Source: Pseudaminobacter soli (ex Zhang et al. 2022) (GTDB lineage Bacteria; Pseudomonadota; Alphaproteobacteria; Rhizobiales; Rhizobiaceae). Taken from it: a stretch of 64,000 bases of DNA. A program made the translations under genes and the position numbers. The stretch covers positions 248,001-312,000 of the forward strand of contig NZ_JABVCF010000001.1 in the NCBI RefSeq assembly GCF_014595955.1, in the 5' to 3' direction. A model generated the notes under the pieces. The model saw only the letters and a list, made by a program, of their open reading frames with translations. It had not been told where the DNA came from and did no database searches. Positions 8,854 through 17,480 of the stretch are shown here, piece after piece. The first letter of the stretch is position 1; each line of letters starts with the position of its first letter.

Positions 8854-8900
8854 TGCCACCCAACAGGGCCAGGACGCTCCCATCCCGGGCAGAGGATAGA

Positions 8901-9317
8901 ATGAACGACCTCGATCAGAACTCGGAAGCTACCACCCTGCGCCGCCTGAATCCCGCCGGTATTCGCCCGCCTTTCGCCCGCTACAGCCACGGTGTGGAGA
9001 TCCCGGCGGGCAAGCGCCTGGTCCTCTGCTCGGGGCAACTCGGTATCCAGGCGGACGAGACCATTCCCGAAGACGCCGGTGCGCAGGCAGAGATCTGCTT
9101 CGCAAACATAGCGGCGATCCTCGAGGAGGCCGGCATGTGTCTGGCGAACGTGGTGCGGATCAACGCCTACGTGACGGATCGGGCCCACATGCGCCCCTAC
9201 ATGGACGTGCGAGATCGCCTTTTCGGCGAGCCCGGACCGGCCTCCACGCTAATGATCGTGTCCGGCTTTACCCGGCCGGAGTTCAAGGTCGAGGTGGAAG
9301 TAATCGCCGCCGAATAG
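8901..9317 (+). CDS. RidA/YjgF/YER057c family protein
   Basis: 138 residues. Family members form trimers and hydrolyse reactive enamine/imine intermediates or act on related small molecules. Seen: the LVLCSGQLGIQADETIPEDA segment and the C-terminal VNAYVTDR-like and PASTLMIVSGFTRPEFKVEVEV blocks. The conserved catalytic Arg of RidA (normally in IxCxAxxRP) is replaced by a divergent end, so this may be a YjgF subgroup other than true RidA. The start at 8901 follows AGAGGAT; an in-frame ATG at 8853 overlaps the radC stop and is less likely. Confidence 0.85.
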   Translation: MNDLDQNSEATTLRRLNPAGIRPPFARYSHGVEIPAGKRLVLCSGQLGIQADETIPEDAGAQAEICFANIAAILEEAGMCLANVVRINAYVTDRAHMRPYMDVRDRLFGEPGPASTLMIVSGFTRPEFKVEVEVIAAE

Positions 9318-9326
9318 GCTGACTAC

Positions 9327-9563
9327 TCAGTCGAAGGCTCCGATCAGCAGCAAGATTGCCCCGAGGACGAAGAGGGCGATACCTGGCCAGTTCACCTGCA
9401 AGCCGAGAAAGCGCACGCCGCGCTGGGCAGGTTCGAGCGTATCGGTCGGCAGCCTGGAGCGCGAAGATCCGGGACCGCTGAGTTGCCCGCGCCAGATGGC
9501 GGCGCCGGCCATGAAGACGAGGCCTGCGAACATGAAGGCCGCACCGAGCAGAATGTAGGCCAT
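9327..9563 (-). CDS. small two-helix membrane protein
   Basis: 78 residues with two predicted membrane segments: residues 3-24 (ILLGAAFMFAGLVFMAGAAI) and residues 58-76 (WPGIALFVLGAILLLIGA), joined by a polar loop. Not recognised as a characterised family. The stop lies 10 bases from the convergent RidA-like gene. The start has GGGAGGCAAGA upstream, a good ribosome site. Likely an inner-membrane protein of unknown role. Confidence 0.7.
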   Translation of the reverse strand: MAYILLGAAFMFAGLVFMAGAAIWRGQLSGPGSSRSRLPTDTLEPAQRGVRFLGLQVNWPGIALFVLGAILLLIGAFD

Positions 9564-9714
9564 TCTTGCCTCCCGTTGCCCCCGGTTGGCGTGCCACCAT
9601 TCTTAATCTAGCGCCCGGCGCAGATCGGAGAAAGCCGTCCCGATACCCTTACAATGGATGCGGCGCTGGCATATCACTCGGCAGCGAAATTCCGACAGCT
9701 GAACGAGGTCTGCC

Positions 9715-10518
9715 GTGACGAAACAGGGACGAAGGGTCTGGTGGGGCGACTATGCCACCACCGAATACGCCTCGATCGATCCGGAAGAGACGATCGCCGT
9801 ACTTCCGGTGGCCGCTATCGAACAGCACGGCCCGCACCTGCCGGTCTCGACCGACACGACAATCATGCAGGGAATGCTGGAGACCGTCATCGTGCGATTG
9901 CCTGACGATCTCGACATTCGCATTCTTCCCGTGCAGGCGGTTGGAAAATCCAATGAGCACGTGCATGCGCCCGGCACGCTGACCCTGCCACCCTCGGTGC
10001 TGATCGACGCCTGGACCGAGATCGGCGCTTCTGTCGCACGCGTAGGTGTCAGGAAGCTGGTGGTGGTCAATTCGCACGGCGGCAACGAGGAGATCATGGG
10101 CATCGTCACCCGCGAATTGCGGGTGCGCTTCGACATGATGGCCGTGAAGACCAGTTGGCAGCGCTTCGGCCGGCCTGCCGGCATGTACCCCGAACTGGAG
10201 GACCGCCACGGCATCCACGGCGGCGATGTGGAAACCTCGCTGATGCTCCACTTCCGGCCGGATCTGGTCGACATGACCAAGGCCGAGAATTTCGTGTCGA
10301 ACGTCGCCCGCGCCGAGAGCGAATTCGAACTTCTCCGGCAGACGGGTACCCATGCCTTCGCCTGGATCGCCAGCGATCTTAATCCGCACGGCGTCGTCGG
10401 CAACGCCGCAGCGGCGACCGCAGAAAAGGGCCGGCTCACCGCCGAACACCAGGCCAACGGATTCATTCGGCTGCTGCGCGAGATTCGCGCCGCTTCCCTC
10501 GCCGACTACATCACCTGA
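9715..10518 (+). CDS. creatininase-family amidohydrolase
   Basis: 267 residues with a GTG start preceded by GAGG. The creatininase fold binds two metals. Visible ligand motifs are AAIEQHGPHLPVSTDT (Glu, His, Asp; about residues 33-48), the VVNSHGGNEEI loop and the GIHGGDVETSLML motif (Glu). Members include creatinine amidohydrolase, FAPy deformylases and mycofactocin MftE, so the substrate cannot be assigned. Convergent with the phosphatase gene 12 bases downstream; no operon partner. Confidence 0.88.
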   Translation: MTKQGRRVWWGDYATTEYASIDPEETIAVLPVAAIEQHGPHLPVSTDTTIMQGMLETVIVRLPDDLDIRILPVQAVGKSNEHVHAPGTLTLPPSVLIDAWTEIGASVARVGVRKLVVVNSHGGNEEIMGIVTRELRVRFDMMAVKTSWQRFGRPAGMYPELEDRHGIHGGDVETSLMLHFRPDLVDMTKAENFVSNVARAESEFELLRQTGTHAFAWIASDLNPHGVVGNAAAATAEKGRLTAEHQANGFIRLLREIRAASLADYIT

Positions 10519-10530
10519 GGCAAGCTTAGG

Positions 10531-11040
10531 TCAGATGTCGAAGCGCAGGCAGAAGGGCACGCACTCGGACGCCTCGGCGCCGCGGCCGATCGACTGGATG
10601 GCTTCGACCATCCTGTTGTTTCGGTCGAGCATCTGGTCCGCAAGGGCGATCATGCGCCCGTTCGGGGTGGCGGACGGGGACTGCTCCCGCAAATGCCGGG
10701 CAAGTTGGAATTCGTCGCGCTCGGGGGCGAGCGCAGCGGCGATGATATAGGCCGAGGCAGTCGAACGGCTGATGCCGGCAAAGCAGTGGACGAGCAGCGG
10801 CTTGCGTCGGTCCCACCGGCGGCCGAAGTCCAGCAGCGCGCTCACATGCTCTTCGGCTGGCAGCGTAAGCCCTTCCCACGGCTCGACGATGTCGTGCAGG
10901 GCGAGATAGAGGTGGCGCTCGGCCACGATCGAGGACGGGCGTGTCACCTCGGTCCCCTCGGCAAGCAGGGATAGCATCCACTCCGCCCCGGTTTCCCTCG
11001 CCGTCTCATCGATCTTCGACAGCGGGCATACGTAAATCAC
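10531..11040 (-). CDS. tyrosine/dual-specificity phosphatase-like protein
   Basis: 169 residues. The P-loop HCFAGISRSTAS (CX5R, residues about 88-95) is the catalytic signature of cysteine-dependent protein phosphatases; a general-acid Asp is plausible upstream. The GTG at 11040 follows AAGGAG and overlaps the cobC stop by 4 bases, so the two genes are translationally coupled. This pairing with cobC is seen in alphaproteobacteria. The substrate is unknown and need not be a protein. It reads on the same strand, last in the cobC unit. Confidence 0.85.
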   Translation of the reverse strand: MIYVCPLSKIDETARETGAEWMLSLLAEGTEVTRPSSIVAERHLYLALHDIVEPWEGLTLPAEEHVSALLDFGRRWDRRKPLLVHCFAGISRSTASAYIIAAALAPERDEFQLARHLREQSPSATPNGRMIALADQMLDRNNRMVEAIQSIGRGAEASECVPFCLRFDI

Positions 11041-12101
11041 GAGACAATCTCCTTCAGTGTTCCGGGGGATTTTGCAGCGCTCCACGCGGCAAGACCATCC
11101 TCCAATCGTCGCCATCCGGCCTCGTCGGCAGGCAGGCCGCAGCGCAGCGCCTGCAAGTTCCAGGCGAAACGGCGCAGCAATATGCCGCGTTCCCCGAGCG
11201 AACCGAACAATGCTTCCGTATCAGGCGTTTGAAAGAAGCGGTAGAGGCTGGTCCCGCCTGAGATGGTGATGCCGAAGCGGGCAAACAGTGCATCCAGGCG
11301 AGCGCTTTCGTCGGCTAGCCGTCCCCGCATGCTCTCGTGCCATTCGAGATCGCCCAACGCCCGGAGGGCGATCTCCAGCGCTGGGCCGCTGACTGCCCAC
11401 GGGCCAAGTTGCGAGGCCAAGGCGGCGGCGATTCGCGGCTCAGCCAGCGCAAAGCCTAGCCGCACGCCGGCGAGCCCGAAGAATTTTCCTAACGAGCGCA
11501 GGACCACAAGACCGCGCCTATCCGCATCTCCCGCGATGCTTTCTCCGGCAGGTCCGACATCCATGAAGGCCTCGTCAACGATCAGCAGGCCGCCTCGCTG
11601 GCGCAATTGCTCGGCAAGGCGAAGCAATTCCACCCGGGGCACGATGCGGCCGTCCGGATTGTTCGGATTCACCACGACCGCGAGATCCGCATCCGCCAGG
11701 GCGTCGAAGCTCTCGACCTCCTCGACCGCATGGCCCGCCAAGCGCGCGGCGCGGGCGTGCTCGGCATAGGTCGGGCCCAGCACCTTCGCCCGTCCGGGCC
11801 GCACGAGGCTCATCACATAGGGCAGCAGAATCTGCGTCCCCGGCGCCGCAACCACGTTCTGCGGGCCGGGAGCCAAATAGGCGCGCGCGGCGACCCCACA
11901 CAGATCCGTCACCAGATCGGGTTCTGGAAGACGCGTGAATGCGGTGGCAGGCAGATCGAAAAGCGGATAGGAGTGCGGGTTGATCCCGGTTGAAAGGTCG
12001 ATCCAAGGCTCGGGCGCATGCGGGAATAGCAGGCGCGCGTTGCCCAGGCTGCCACCGTGGTCCTTCACCTCTCCGATCCTCTCGGCCGCGTCAGGCTGCA
12101 T
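11037..12101 (-). CDS. cobC: L-threonine-O-3-phosphate decarboxylase (CobC)
   Basis: 354 residues, fold-type I PLP enzyme of the histidinol-phosphate aminotransferase group. It supplies the aminopropanol arm of cobalamin. Seen: WIDLSTGINPHSYP near the N-terminus (typical of CobC), VVNPNNPDGR in the middle and the PLP lysine in SLGKFFGLAGVRLGF. The ATG at 12101 has GGAG 6 bases upstream. An in-frame ATG at 12134 would extend it by 11 residues into the divergent cobD gene. The start codons of cobC and cobD overlap by two bases, so both promoters must lie inside the opposite reading frames or upstream of them. Confidence 0.92.
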   Translation of the reverse strand: MQPDAAERIGEVKDHGGSLGNARLLFPHAPEPWIDLSTGINPHSYPLFDLPATAFTRLPEPDLVTDLCGVAARAYLAPGPQNVVAAPGTQILLPYVMSLVRPGRAKVLGPTYAEHARAARLAGHAVEEVESFDALADADLAVVVNPNNPDGRIVPRVELLRLAEQLRQRGGLLIVDEAFMDVGPAGESIAGDADRRGLVVLRSLGKFFGLAGVRLGFALAEPRIAAALASQLGPWAVSGPALEIALRALGDLEWHESMRGRLADESARLDALFARFGITISGGTSLYRFFQTPDTEALFGSLGERGILLRRFAWNLQALRCGLPADEAGWRRLEDGLAAWSAAKSPGTLKEIVS

Positions 12102-13071
12102 GTCCGCTCCGCTCACCCTCCTGTCCCTCATCATCGAACTGGCGCTCGGTTATCCCGACCGGCTCGTGCGTGCAATCGGCCATCCGGTCATCTGGATCGG
12201 CCATCTCATCTCATGGCTCGATCGCAGCCTCAATCGCGCGACCGTCTCCGACACATCCCGGCGCATTCTCGGATGCGTCGCGCTAGTTCTGCTGGTGGGC
12301 ATCCCCGCCCTGATCGCCTTCGGGATCGAGGCGCTTCTCCTGAACCTGTCGTTCGGGATAGTGATCGTCGCACTGCTCGCCAGTTCCCTCATTGCCCAAC
12401 GCAGCCTCGCCGAGCACGTGCGCGCCGTTGCCGATGCCTTCGACAGCGGCGGCCTGAGTGCAGGTCGCGCTGCCGTTTCCCGGATTGTCGGCCGCGACCC
12501 CGAGCGCCTCGACGAAGCCGGCGTCTGCCGAGCAGCGATCGAAAGCCTCGCGGAGAATTTTTCGGACGGGGTGGTCGCACCGACTTTCTGGCTGCTGGTC
12601 GGGGGACTGCCGGGAGTGGTCGCCTACAAGGCCGCGAATACGGCCGATTCCATGATCGGTCACAAGACTCCCCGGCACCAAGCCTTCGGATGGGCAGCAG
12701 CACGCTTCGACGATCTCATCAACCTCCCGGCCTCCCGTCTCACGGCCCCGCTGGTGATCGCGGCAGCCTGCTTCGTTCCTGGCGCAAGCCCCTCCAATGC
12801 CTGGCGCGCCGTTCTACGTGACGCTAGGCACCACCGCTCGCCCAATGCAGGCTGGCCGGAATCAGCGGTCGCGGGGGCGCTCGGCCTGGCCCTGGCGGGC
12901 CCGCGCGTCTATGACGGCGTGACGGTCGAGGATGCGGTCATGGGCCAAGGCGGCCGGCGCGAGGCAAAACCCTCGGACATCCGCGCTGCCCTCAAATTGT
13001 ACTGGGTCGCCGACATATTGATGATCGGCCTGACCGCAGTGATCGCGGTGCTAGTGCTTCTCGTGTGGTAA
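12100..13071 (+). CDS. cobD: adenosylcobinamide-phosphate synthase (CobD/CbiB)
   Basis: 323 residues, integral membrane protein. It amidates adenosylcobyric acid with the aminopropanol (phosphate) made by CobC. Family features: the ELALGYPDRLVRAIGHPVIW N-terminus, hydrophobic segments around residues 50-100 and 140-180, the ESLAENFSDGVVAPTFW block and the SPNAGWPESAVAGAL block. The ATG at 12100 is selected because translation upstream (frame open from 11980) would run antisense through cobC. Pairs functionally and physically with cobC. Confidence 0.93.
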   Translation: MSAPLTLLSLIIELALGYPDRLVRAIGHPVIWIGHLISWLDRSLNRATVSDTSRRILGCVALVLLVGIPALIAFGIEALLLNLSFGIVIVALLASSLIAQRSLAEHVRAVADAFDSGGLSAGRAAVSRIVGRDPERLDEAGVCRAAIESLAENFSDGVVAPTFWLLVGGLPGVVAYKAANTADSMIGHKTPRHQAFGWAAARFDDLINLPASRLTAPLVIAAACFVPGASPSNAWRAVLRDARHHRSPNAGWPESAVAGALGLALAGPRVYDGVTVEDAVMGQGGRREAKPSDIRAALKLYWVADILMIGLTAVIAVLVLLVW

Positions 13072-13148
13072 AAAACGCCACCTGCACCTTGTGCCGGTTA
13101 GCCGGTTTCGCGGGGCCATGAAATAGCGCCTGAGTTGGAAGGGCTTTG

Positions 13149-13658
13149 ATGAACCTGCGGCTTACCCGGCTGGACAAGCTCTATTACCGGCTCCAGGCCC
13201 AGCATGTCTGCCTCAACTGGGCCGCTACGGAAATTGCCCCGATGTCCGGCGTTGTCTTCGAGCTGGGCCTGGGGCACGGACGGACATACGACCATCTGCG
13301 AACCCGCCTGCCCGACCGCGAGATCCACGTTTTCGACCGCGAGGTGGACTGCATCGCCGATTGCACGCCACCCGACGATCGGCTCTGGCTGGGCGATGTC
13401 GATAAGACGCTGGCAGCCGCGCAGGAGCGGTTCGGCGGCCGGGTGGTGCTGCTTCACGCCGACCTCGGCACCTACGAGGCGGAGCGGAATGAGGTGATCA
13501 AGGAGATTCTGCGCAGGCGCGTACCGCCGCTGCTTGCGCCGGGAGCGATCGTGCTCTCCGACCTCCCCCTGGTCCTGGAAGGCGCGTCGCCGTTGCCGCT
13601 GCCGGATGGCGCGCGCGAGGGCCGGTATTTCCTCTATCGGAGAAGCAGTTCTTCCTGA
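13149..13658 (+). CDS. class I SAM-dependent methyltransferase-like protein (Methyltransf_17 type)
   Basis: 169 residues. A SAM-binding motif I is seen as VFELGLGHGRTYDHL, followed by the motif II acidic residue in IHVFDREVDC. The remainder fits the small alphaproteobacterial family of S-adenosylmethionine-binding proteins often next to cobalamin genes. The ATG at 13149 has GGAAGGG upstream; a TTG one codon earlier is possible. It lies between cobD and the convergent cobO gene. The methyl acceptor is unknown and a cobalamin role is only contextual. Confidence 0.75.
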   Translation: MNLRLTRLDKLYYRLQAQHVCLNWAATEIAPMSGVVFELGLGHGRTYDHLRTRLPDREIHVFDREVDCIADCTPPDDRLWLGDVDKTLAAAQERFGGRVVLLHADLGTYEAERNEVIKEILRRRVPPLLAPGAIVLSDLPLVLEGASPLPLPDGAREGRYFLYRRSSSS

Positions 13659-13666
13659 GCGATCGC

Positions 13667-14284
13667 CTAGAACTCTATGCCCTGCTGGGCCTTCACGCCG
13701 GCGGCGAAATGATGCTTTGTCGCACCCATCTCGGTGACGAGATCGGCGGCCTCGACCAGCGCCGGCTTGGCGTTGCGCCCAGTGACCACGACATGCAGGT
13801 CTTCGCGTCTTCCCTTGAGCGCCGCCACCACCGCATCGACGTCGAGATAGTCGTAGCGCAGCGCGATGTTCAGCTCATCGAGGATGACAAGGCTGATGGA
13901 CGGGTCCGCCATGAGCTCCAGAGCCTTAGCCCATGCTGCTTCGGCTGCGGCGATGTCGCGCTTCAGATCCTGCGTTTCCCAGGTGAAGCCTTCACCCATC
14001 GAATGCCAGGCCACCTTGTCGCCGAAAGCGGCGAAAGCGGCTCGTTCGCCGGTGTGCCAGGCGCCCTTCACGAACTGCACGACGCCGACGCGCTTCCCGT
14101 AGCCCAGCATCCGCAATGCAAGGCCGAAGGCGGCCGTGGTCTTGCCCTTGCCGGGCCCGGTGTTGACGATCAGCAGACCCTTCTGCTCGATCGTCTTGCC
14201 GGCAACTTCCGCGTCCTGGACGGCCTTTCGCTTGGCCATCTTGGCCTTGTGGCGCTCCGCTTCCTGATCATCGACAGGTTTCAT
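13667..14284 (-). CDS. cobO: cob(I)yrinic acid a,c-diamide adenosyltransferase (CobO/BtuR)
   Basis: 205 residues. Transfers the 5'-deoxyadenosyl group from ATP to Co(I) corrinoid. The P-loop variant NTGPGKGKTTAAFGLALRML (residues about 41-60) and the LVILDELNIALRYDYLDVD block are diagnostic of the CobA/CobO/BtuR family. The short charged N-terminus is typical of rhizobial CobO. It follows cobP by one base on the same strand, in the riboswitch-controlled cbtB-cbtA-cobP-cobO unit. Confidence 0.95.
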   Translation of the reverse strand: MKPVDDQEAERHKAKMAKRKAVQDAEVAGKTIEQKGLLIVNTGPGKGKTTAAFGLALRMLGYGKRVGVVQFVKGAWHTGERAAFAAFGDKVAWHSMGEGFTWETQDLKRDIAAAEAAWAKALELMADPSISLVILDELNIALRYDYLDVDAVVAALKGRREDLHVVVTGRNAKPALVEAADLVTEMGATKHHFAAGVKAQQGIEF

Positions 14285-14285
14285 G

Positions 14286-14825
14286 TCATTTCACCCGCAT
14301 TGGCAGGCCGGCCACCACGAACAGGACGCTGTCGGCGACTGCCGCAACCTGCTGATTGAGCCGTCCAGCCGCGTCCCGGAAACGCCGGGCGAGCGGATTG
14401 TCCGGCACGATGCCCAGCCCGACCTCATTGGAGACAACGAACCAAGGGCCGCGCGGCTTTGCAAGCACCGCAGCGAGCCTCGCGCATTCGGCCTCGACAT
14501 CATTCTCCGCCAGCATCTGGTTCGAGAGCCACAGCGTCAGGCAATCCACTAGCACCGGAGTTCCTGTGGGCATGGTCTCCAGCGCACCCGCTAGATCGAG
14601 CGGAGCCTCGATCGTGCTCCAGCCCTTATCACGGCGAGACTGATGCAGGGAAATGCGCCCCCGCATCTCGCCGTCGAAGGCCTGCGCCGTCGCGACATAG
14701 ATCCACGGCGCGGGGAACCCGGTAACGAGCTGCTCGGCGTGCGTGCTCTTTCCAGAGCGTGCGCCGCCGAGCAGAAAGGTCAGGGTGACTCGATCAGGCA
14801 AGCTGGTCGCGCAGGTTTCCTGCAC
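14286..14825 (-). CDS. cobP: bifunctional adenosylcobinamide kinase/guanylyltransferase (CobP/CobU)
   Basis: 179 residues. Phosphorylates adenosylcobinamide and adds GMP in nucleotide-loop assembly. Seen: Walker A TFLLGGARSGKSTHAEQL at residues about 16-33, the VDCLTLWLSN block and the VVSNEVGLGIVPDNPLAR block, all CobU hallmarks. The first 14 residues overlap the end of cbtA by 32 bases in another frame, so coupling with cbtA is likely. An internal start cannot be excluded but none has a better ribosome site. Confidence 0.93.
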   Translation of the reverse strand: MQETCATSLPDRVTLTFLLGGARSGKSTHAEQLVTGFPAPWIYVATAQAFDGEMRGRISLHQSRRDKGWSTIEAPLDLAGALETMPTGTPVLVDCLTLWLSNQMLAENDVEAECARLAAVLAKPRGPWFVVSNEVGLGIVPDNPLARRFRDAAGRLNQQVAAVADSVLFVVAGLPMRVK

Positions 14826-15555
14826 GGCCGATCAGGCGTTGCCGGAGTACACCGGCAAGGCCCCCGAGGAGAACCCAGAACACCAGGCTGGTCAGCGTAG
14901 CAGCGATCACGAAGTCGCGGTGAAGCTCAACCGGCACCGGGGATTCGTGGCTTGCCGGCTGCGGAGCACCGATCAGATGCGGCGCCACGATGAGGGCGAG
15001 CCCCACGAGCGACAGCACCACCGTTCCGCGGAAAGCAATCAGGGCAAGTCCTGCGGCGGTGGCCGCTACGGTCGCAAGCCACCAGAACTGCCGGCCTTCG
15101 AGTTCGGCGGCAGGCATACCAGGAAGCTCCGGCGGAAGGCCGAGGCCGGGCGCCAGAGTGAACACCGCAAAACCTGCGAAGCCCCACGCGGCCCCGACGC
15201 GCCAGCTGGAAATCCCACCGGCGAACTCGGAAACCGCGACCAGGAGCAACGCAAAGCCTACACCGCTCACGATGTTGGCCAGGGCCGTGTAGGTAAACCG
15301 CTCGGTGCCGTCGGCAGGCGCCCAGCCGTCCCCGTGATCATGACCGTCCGAATGGCTGTGGCCATGCGAGTGGCTCGCATCGGCGGCACCAGCAGAGGCG
15401 CTATGGTCGTGATCATGAACCGGTTCAGCCGATTCGTAGGTCTCGGCCTTGAGGATCAGCGGAACGGTGAACCATGCCTGAAGGCCCGTCATCACCAGGC
15501 TCGCCAATAGCCCCGCCAGCGCCGCGACGAACACGACGTTGCGAAAGAGGGTCAT
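14794..15555 (-). CDS. cbtA: CbtA cobalt transporter subunit
   Basis: 253 residues, about five membrane segments (residues 7-30, 88-110, 116-135, 155-185, 218-240). Family members are predicted B12-regulated cobalt importers working with CbtB. A His-rich periplasmic-type loop (HDHDHSAS... HSHGHSHSDGHDHGDG, residues about 48-75) should bind metal. The start has weak ribosome signals and lies 12 bases downstream of cbtB. Control by the upstream cobalamin riboswitch is expected. The role is established by comparative genomics rather than by direct transport data for most members. Confidence 0.92.
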   Translation of the reverse strand: MTLFRNVVFVAALAGLLASLVMTGLQAWFTVPLILKAETYESAEPVHDHDHSASAGAADASHSHGHSHSDGHDHGDGWAPADGTERFTYTALANIVSGVGFALLLVAVSEFAGGISSWRVGAAWGFAGFAVFTLAPGLGLPPELPGMPAAELEGRQFWWLATVAATAAGLALIAFRGTVVLSLVGLALIVAPHLIGAPQPASHESPVPVELHRDFVIAATLTSLVFWVLLGGLAGVLRQRLIGRAGNLRDQLA

Positions 15556-15567
15556 ATCACTGAGCGA

Positions 15568-15741
15568 TCAGTGGCAGGGGAATGCCATCGAGTGGCGATA
15601 GTCGTGCGCGGCGTTGTGCGCGGCCTCGAGCGGCGAAAAGCCGACGAAACCGACGATGAAGATGCCGAGCAGGGCCGCCAGCGCGAGCTGCATTGCGCGC
15701 GACGTGCTGGAAGCCTGGATACCGAGTGAAGTCGTGTTCAT
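15568..15741 (-). CDS. cbtB: CbtB cobalt transporter small subunit
   Basis: 57 residues with one membrane helix (residues about 17-36, MQLALAALLGIFIVGFVGF). The C-terminal cluster AHNAAHDYRHSMAFPCH is the conserved His/Cys metal motif of CbtB. First gene of the unit, with the cobalamin riboswitch ending some 40 bases upstream of its ATG. The gene is short but its identity is clear from the C-terminal motif and the cbtA partner. Confidence 0.9.
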   Translation of the reverse strand: MNTTSLGIQASSTSRAMQLALAALLGIFIVGFVGFSPLEAAHNAAHDYRHSMAFPCH

Positions 15742-15779
15742 TCGAAAAGTCCTTCCGCCCTCCCTCCGAGGGCCCTTGA

Positions 15780-15970
15780 ATTCATACCGGTCGCCGGCAG
15801 GTCTCCTGGCTCGCGGGTTCTTGCCCGTCCCCGCCTTCCCGAGGCAAATGCCCCAGTGGCTATTCGGGGGTGGGCTCTCCGCTCACAGTTGCGGGGGCAG
15901 CCGCGGCTTTGGGAGGGACCCGCACCGCATTCCCTGTTGGTCCCATCGGAACCGACGACACCGCCACCAT
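15780..15970 (-). ncRNA. cobalamin (AdoCbl) riboswitch
   Basis: Read on the minus strand, the conserved landmarks come in order: GGGAATGCGGTG (about 15935-15924), CCCCCGCAACTGTGAGCGG (about 15905-15880), GCCACTGGGG with GGGAAGGCGGG, and the B12 box AGCCAGGAGACCTGCC (15811-15796). The element lies directly upstream of cbtB and should shut off cbtBA-cobP-cobO when coenzyme B12 is abundant, probably at translation initiation. Exact ends are approximate. Confidence 0.93.
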
Positions 15971-16101
15971 AGGGGCAAACGCGATTCTGGGCAAACCAAA
16001 TCCCGGCACCAAAGGACGAGATTGCGACGGCGGGGGTCCTGCTTTGCGACGGGTTGACAAAGCCGCCCCTGCGGTATCCGCTGCCTCCCACGGAGGAGTC
16101 C

Positions 16102-17289
16102 ATGTCACGGGAACAGGTAGTTTCGGAGCGCTACAACGGTCTTGTCGCAGCGGAGCCGACGCTTCCTTCCGCAGCCTACTGGGACCCGGCCGAGTACCAG
16201 AAAGACCTTGAGGCGATCTGGTACCGCAACTGGATTCTCGTTTGCCGCGAGGCGGATCTCGCCAGCCCGCTCGCCTTCAGGACCTTTGCTATCGGGGACC
16301 AGCAGGTAGTTGTCCTGCGAGACGATCACGGCGCGTTGCGCGCCTTCCACAACACATGCCGGCATCGCGGATCGCAGCTTTGCCGCGAGACGGAGGGGCG
16401 GCTCAAGGCCAGGCTGCTCACCTGCCCCTATCACGCCTGGTCATACGATCTGCGCGGCAATCTCGTGCGCGTGCCGTCCAAGGTGCTGCCCGAAGGTTTC
16501 GACAAGTCCGACTACCCGCTCTATCCGGTGGCGCTGTCGACCTGGAGGGGATTCGTTTTCGTCAACCTCGCCGAAGCCCCGGCAGGATCCGCTCTCCCCA
16601 GCTTCGATCCTCAGTCGGCGGACCTGTTGAACTGGCCGCTTGAAGACCTGGTCACCGGGCACGTCCTAACCAAGGTCGTGGAGTGCAACTGGAAGGTGTT
16701 CTGGGAGAACTTCAACGAATGCCTGCATTGCCCCGGCGTGCATAAGCATTTGTCGGCGCTGGTACCGATCTACGGGCGCGGGTTCATGGCCCGACATGAC
16801 GATCCCGAATGGGAACTGCATGCCGACAACGACGAACCGCAATATTCGGGCGGGCTGCGCAACGGCGCCGAGACCTGGTCCTCCGACGGTCAGGCGATGA
16901 AGCACCGGTTTCCCGGGTTGACCGCCGCGGAACGGGCCGCCGGCCAGAATTACGCGATGAACCTGCCGTCGATGTTCATCGTCGGGCATGTCGATTATGT
17001 CCGCACCGTCCGGCTCGTGCCGCTCGGACCGGAACGGACTGAATTGACCGCCGAATGGCTCTTCCTGCCCGAAGCGCTCTCCGACGCGGAGGCGGAGATC
17101 GACAACATCGTCTCCTTCGGGACGACCGTTTTGGAGGAGGATGCCGCGATCTGCGAGGTCAATCAGAAGGGGCTTCGCGCGCGCCCGCACAGGCAGGGCG
17201 TACTGATGCCGGAGGAATATGATCTCCACCGCTTCCATGAGTGGGTGCGCGACGCCCATAAGCGCGCCGGACCGCCTCATCAGGGGTAG
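16102..17289 (+). CDS. Rieske-type aromatic-ring-hydroxylating oxygenase, alpha subunit
   Basis: 395 residues. The Rieske [2Fe-2S] motif is CRHRG (residues about 86-90) with CPYHAW about 20 residues later. The mononuclear iron site lies around NFNECLHCPGVH (about residue 208). Members hydroxylate aromatic or quaternary-amine substrates with electrons from a separate reductase, which is not in this window. The overall pattern resembles choline/glycine-betaine-monooxygenase-like proteins as much as ring dioxygenases. The ATG at 16102 has GGAGG 5 bases upstream. Divergent from the riboswitch and cbtB; no functional link to cobalamin is evident. Confidence 0.88.
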   Translation: MSREQVVSERYNGLVAAEPTLPSAAYWDPAEYQKDLEAIWYRNWILVCREADLASPLAFRTFAIGDQQVVVLRDDHGALRAFHNTCRHRGSQLCRETEGRLKARLLTCPYHAWSYDLRGNLVRVPSKVLPEGFDKSDYPLYPVALSTWRGFVFVNLAEAPAGSALPSFDPQSADLLNWPLEDLVTGHVLTKVVECNWKVFWENFNECLHCPGVHKHLSALVPIYGRGFMARHDDPEWELHADNDEPQYSGGLRNGAETWSSDGQAMKHRFPGLTAAERAAGQNYAMNLPSMFIVGHVDYVRTVRLVPLGPERTELTAEWLFLPEALSDAEAEIDNIVSFGTTVLEEDAAICEVNQKGLRARPHRQGVLMPEEYDLHRFHEWVRDAHKRAGPPHQG

Positions 17290-17480
17290 TGCCGATCCCT
17301 CCCGCCGGCCAAGTCTGGCAGTGCCGTCGCACGCGATTCCGAAATCGCCGCATGCGTAGAGCGCGCTAGGCCCAGGCTTGGACATTCGACATCTGGCTCA
17401 CCGTGCGGAATGGGCAAACTTGCTTCGGTTTGGTGCCGCCGCATGATAGGGCGGGCGCTTCCGATTGGTGAACGGCGCGC

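Noticed and set aside
7138-8883. 581-codon minus-strand frame opposite map and radC
   Set aside because: Antisense shadow; the plus strand has complete active-site motifs of two well-known enzymes.
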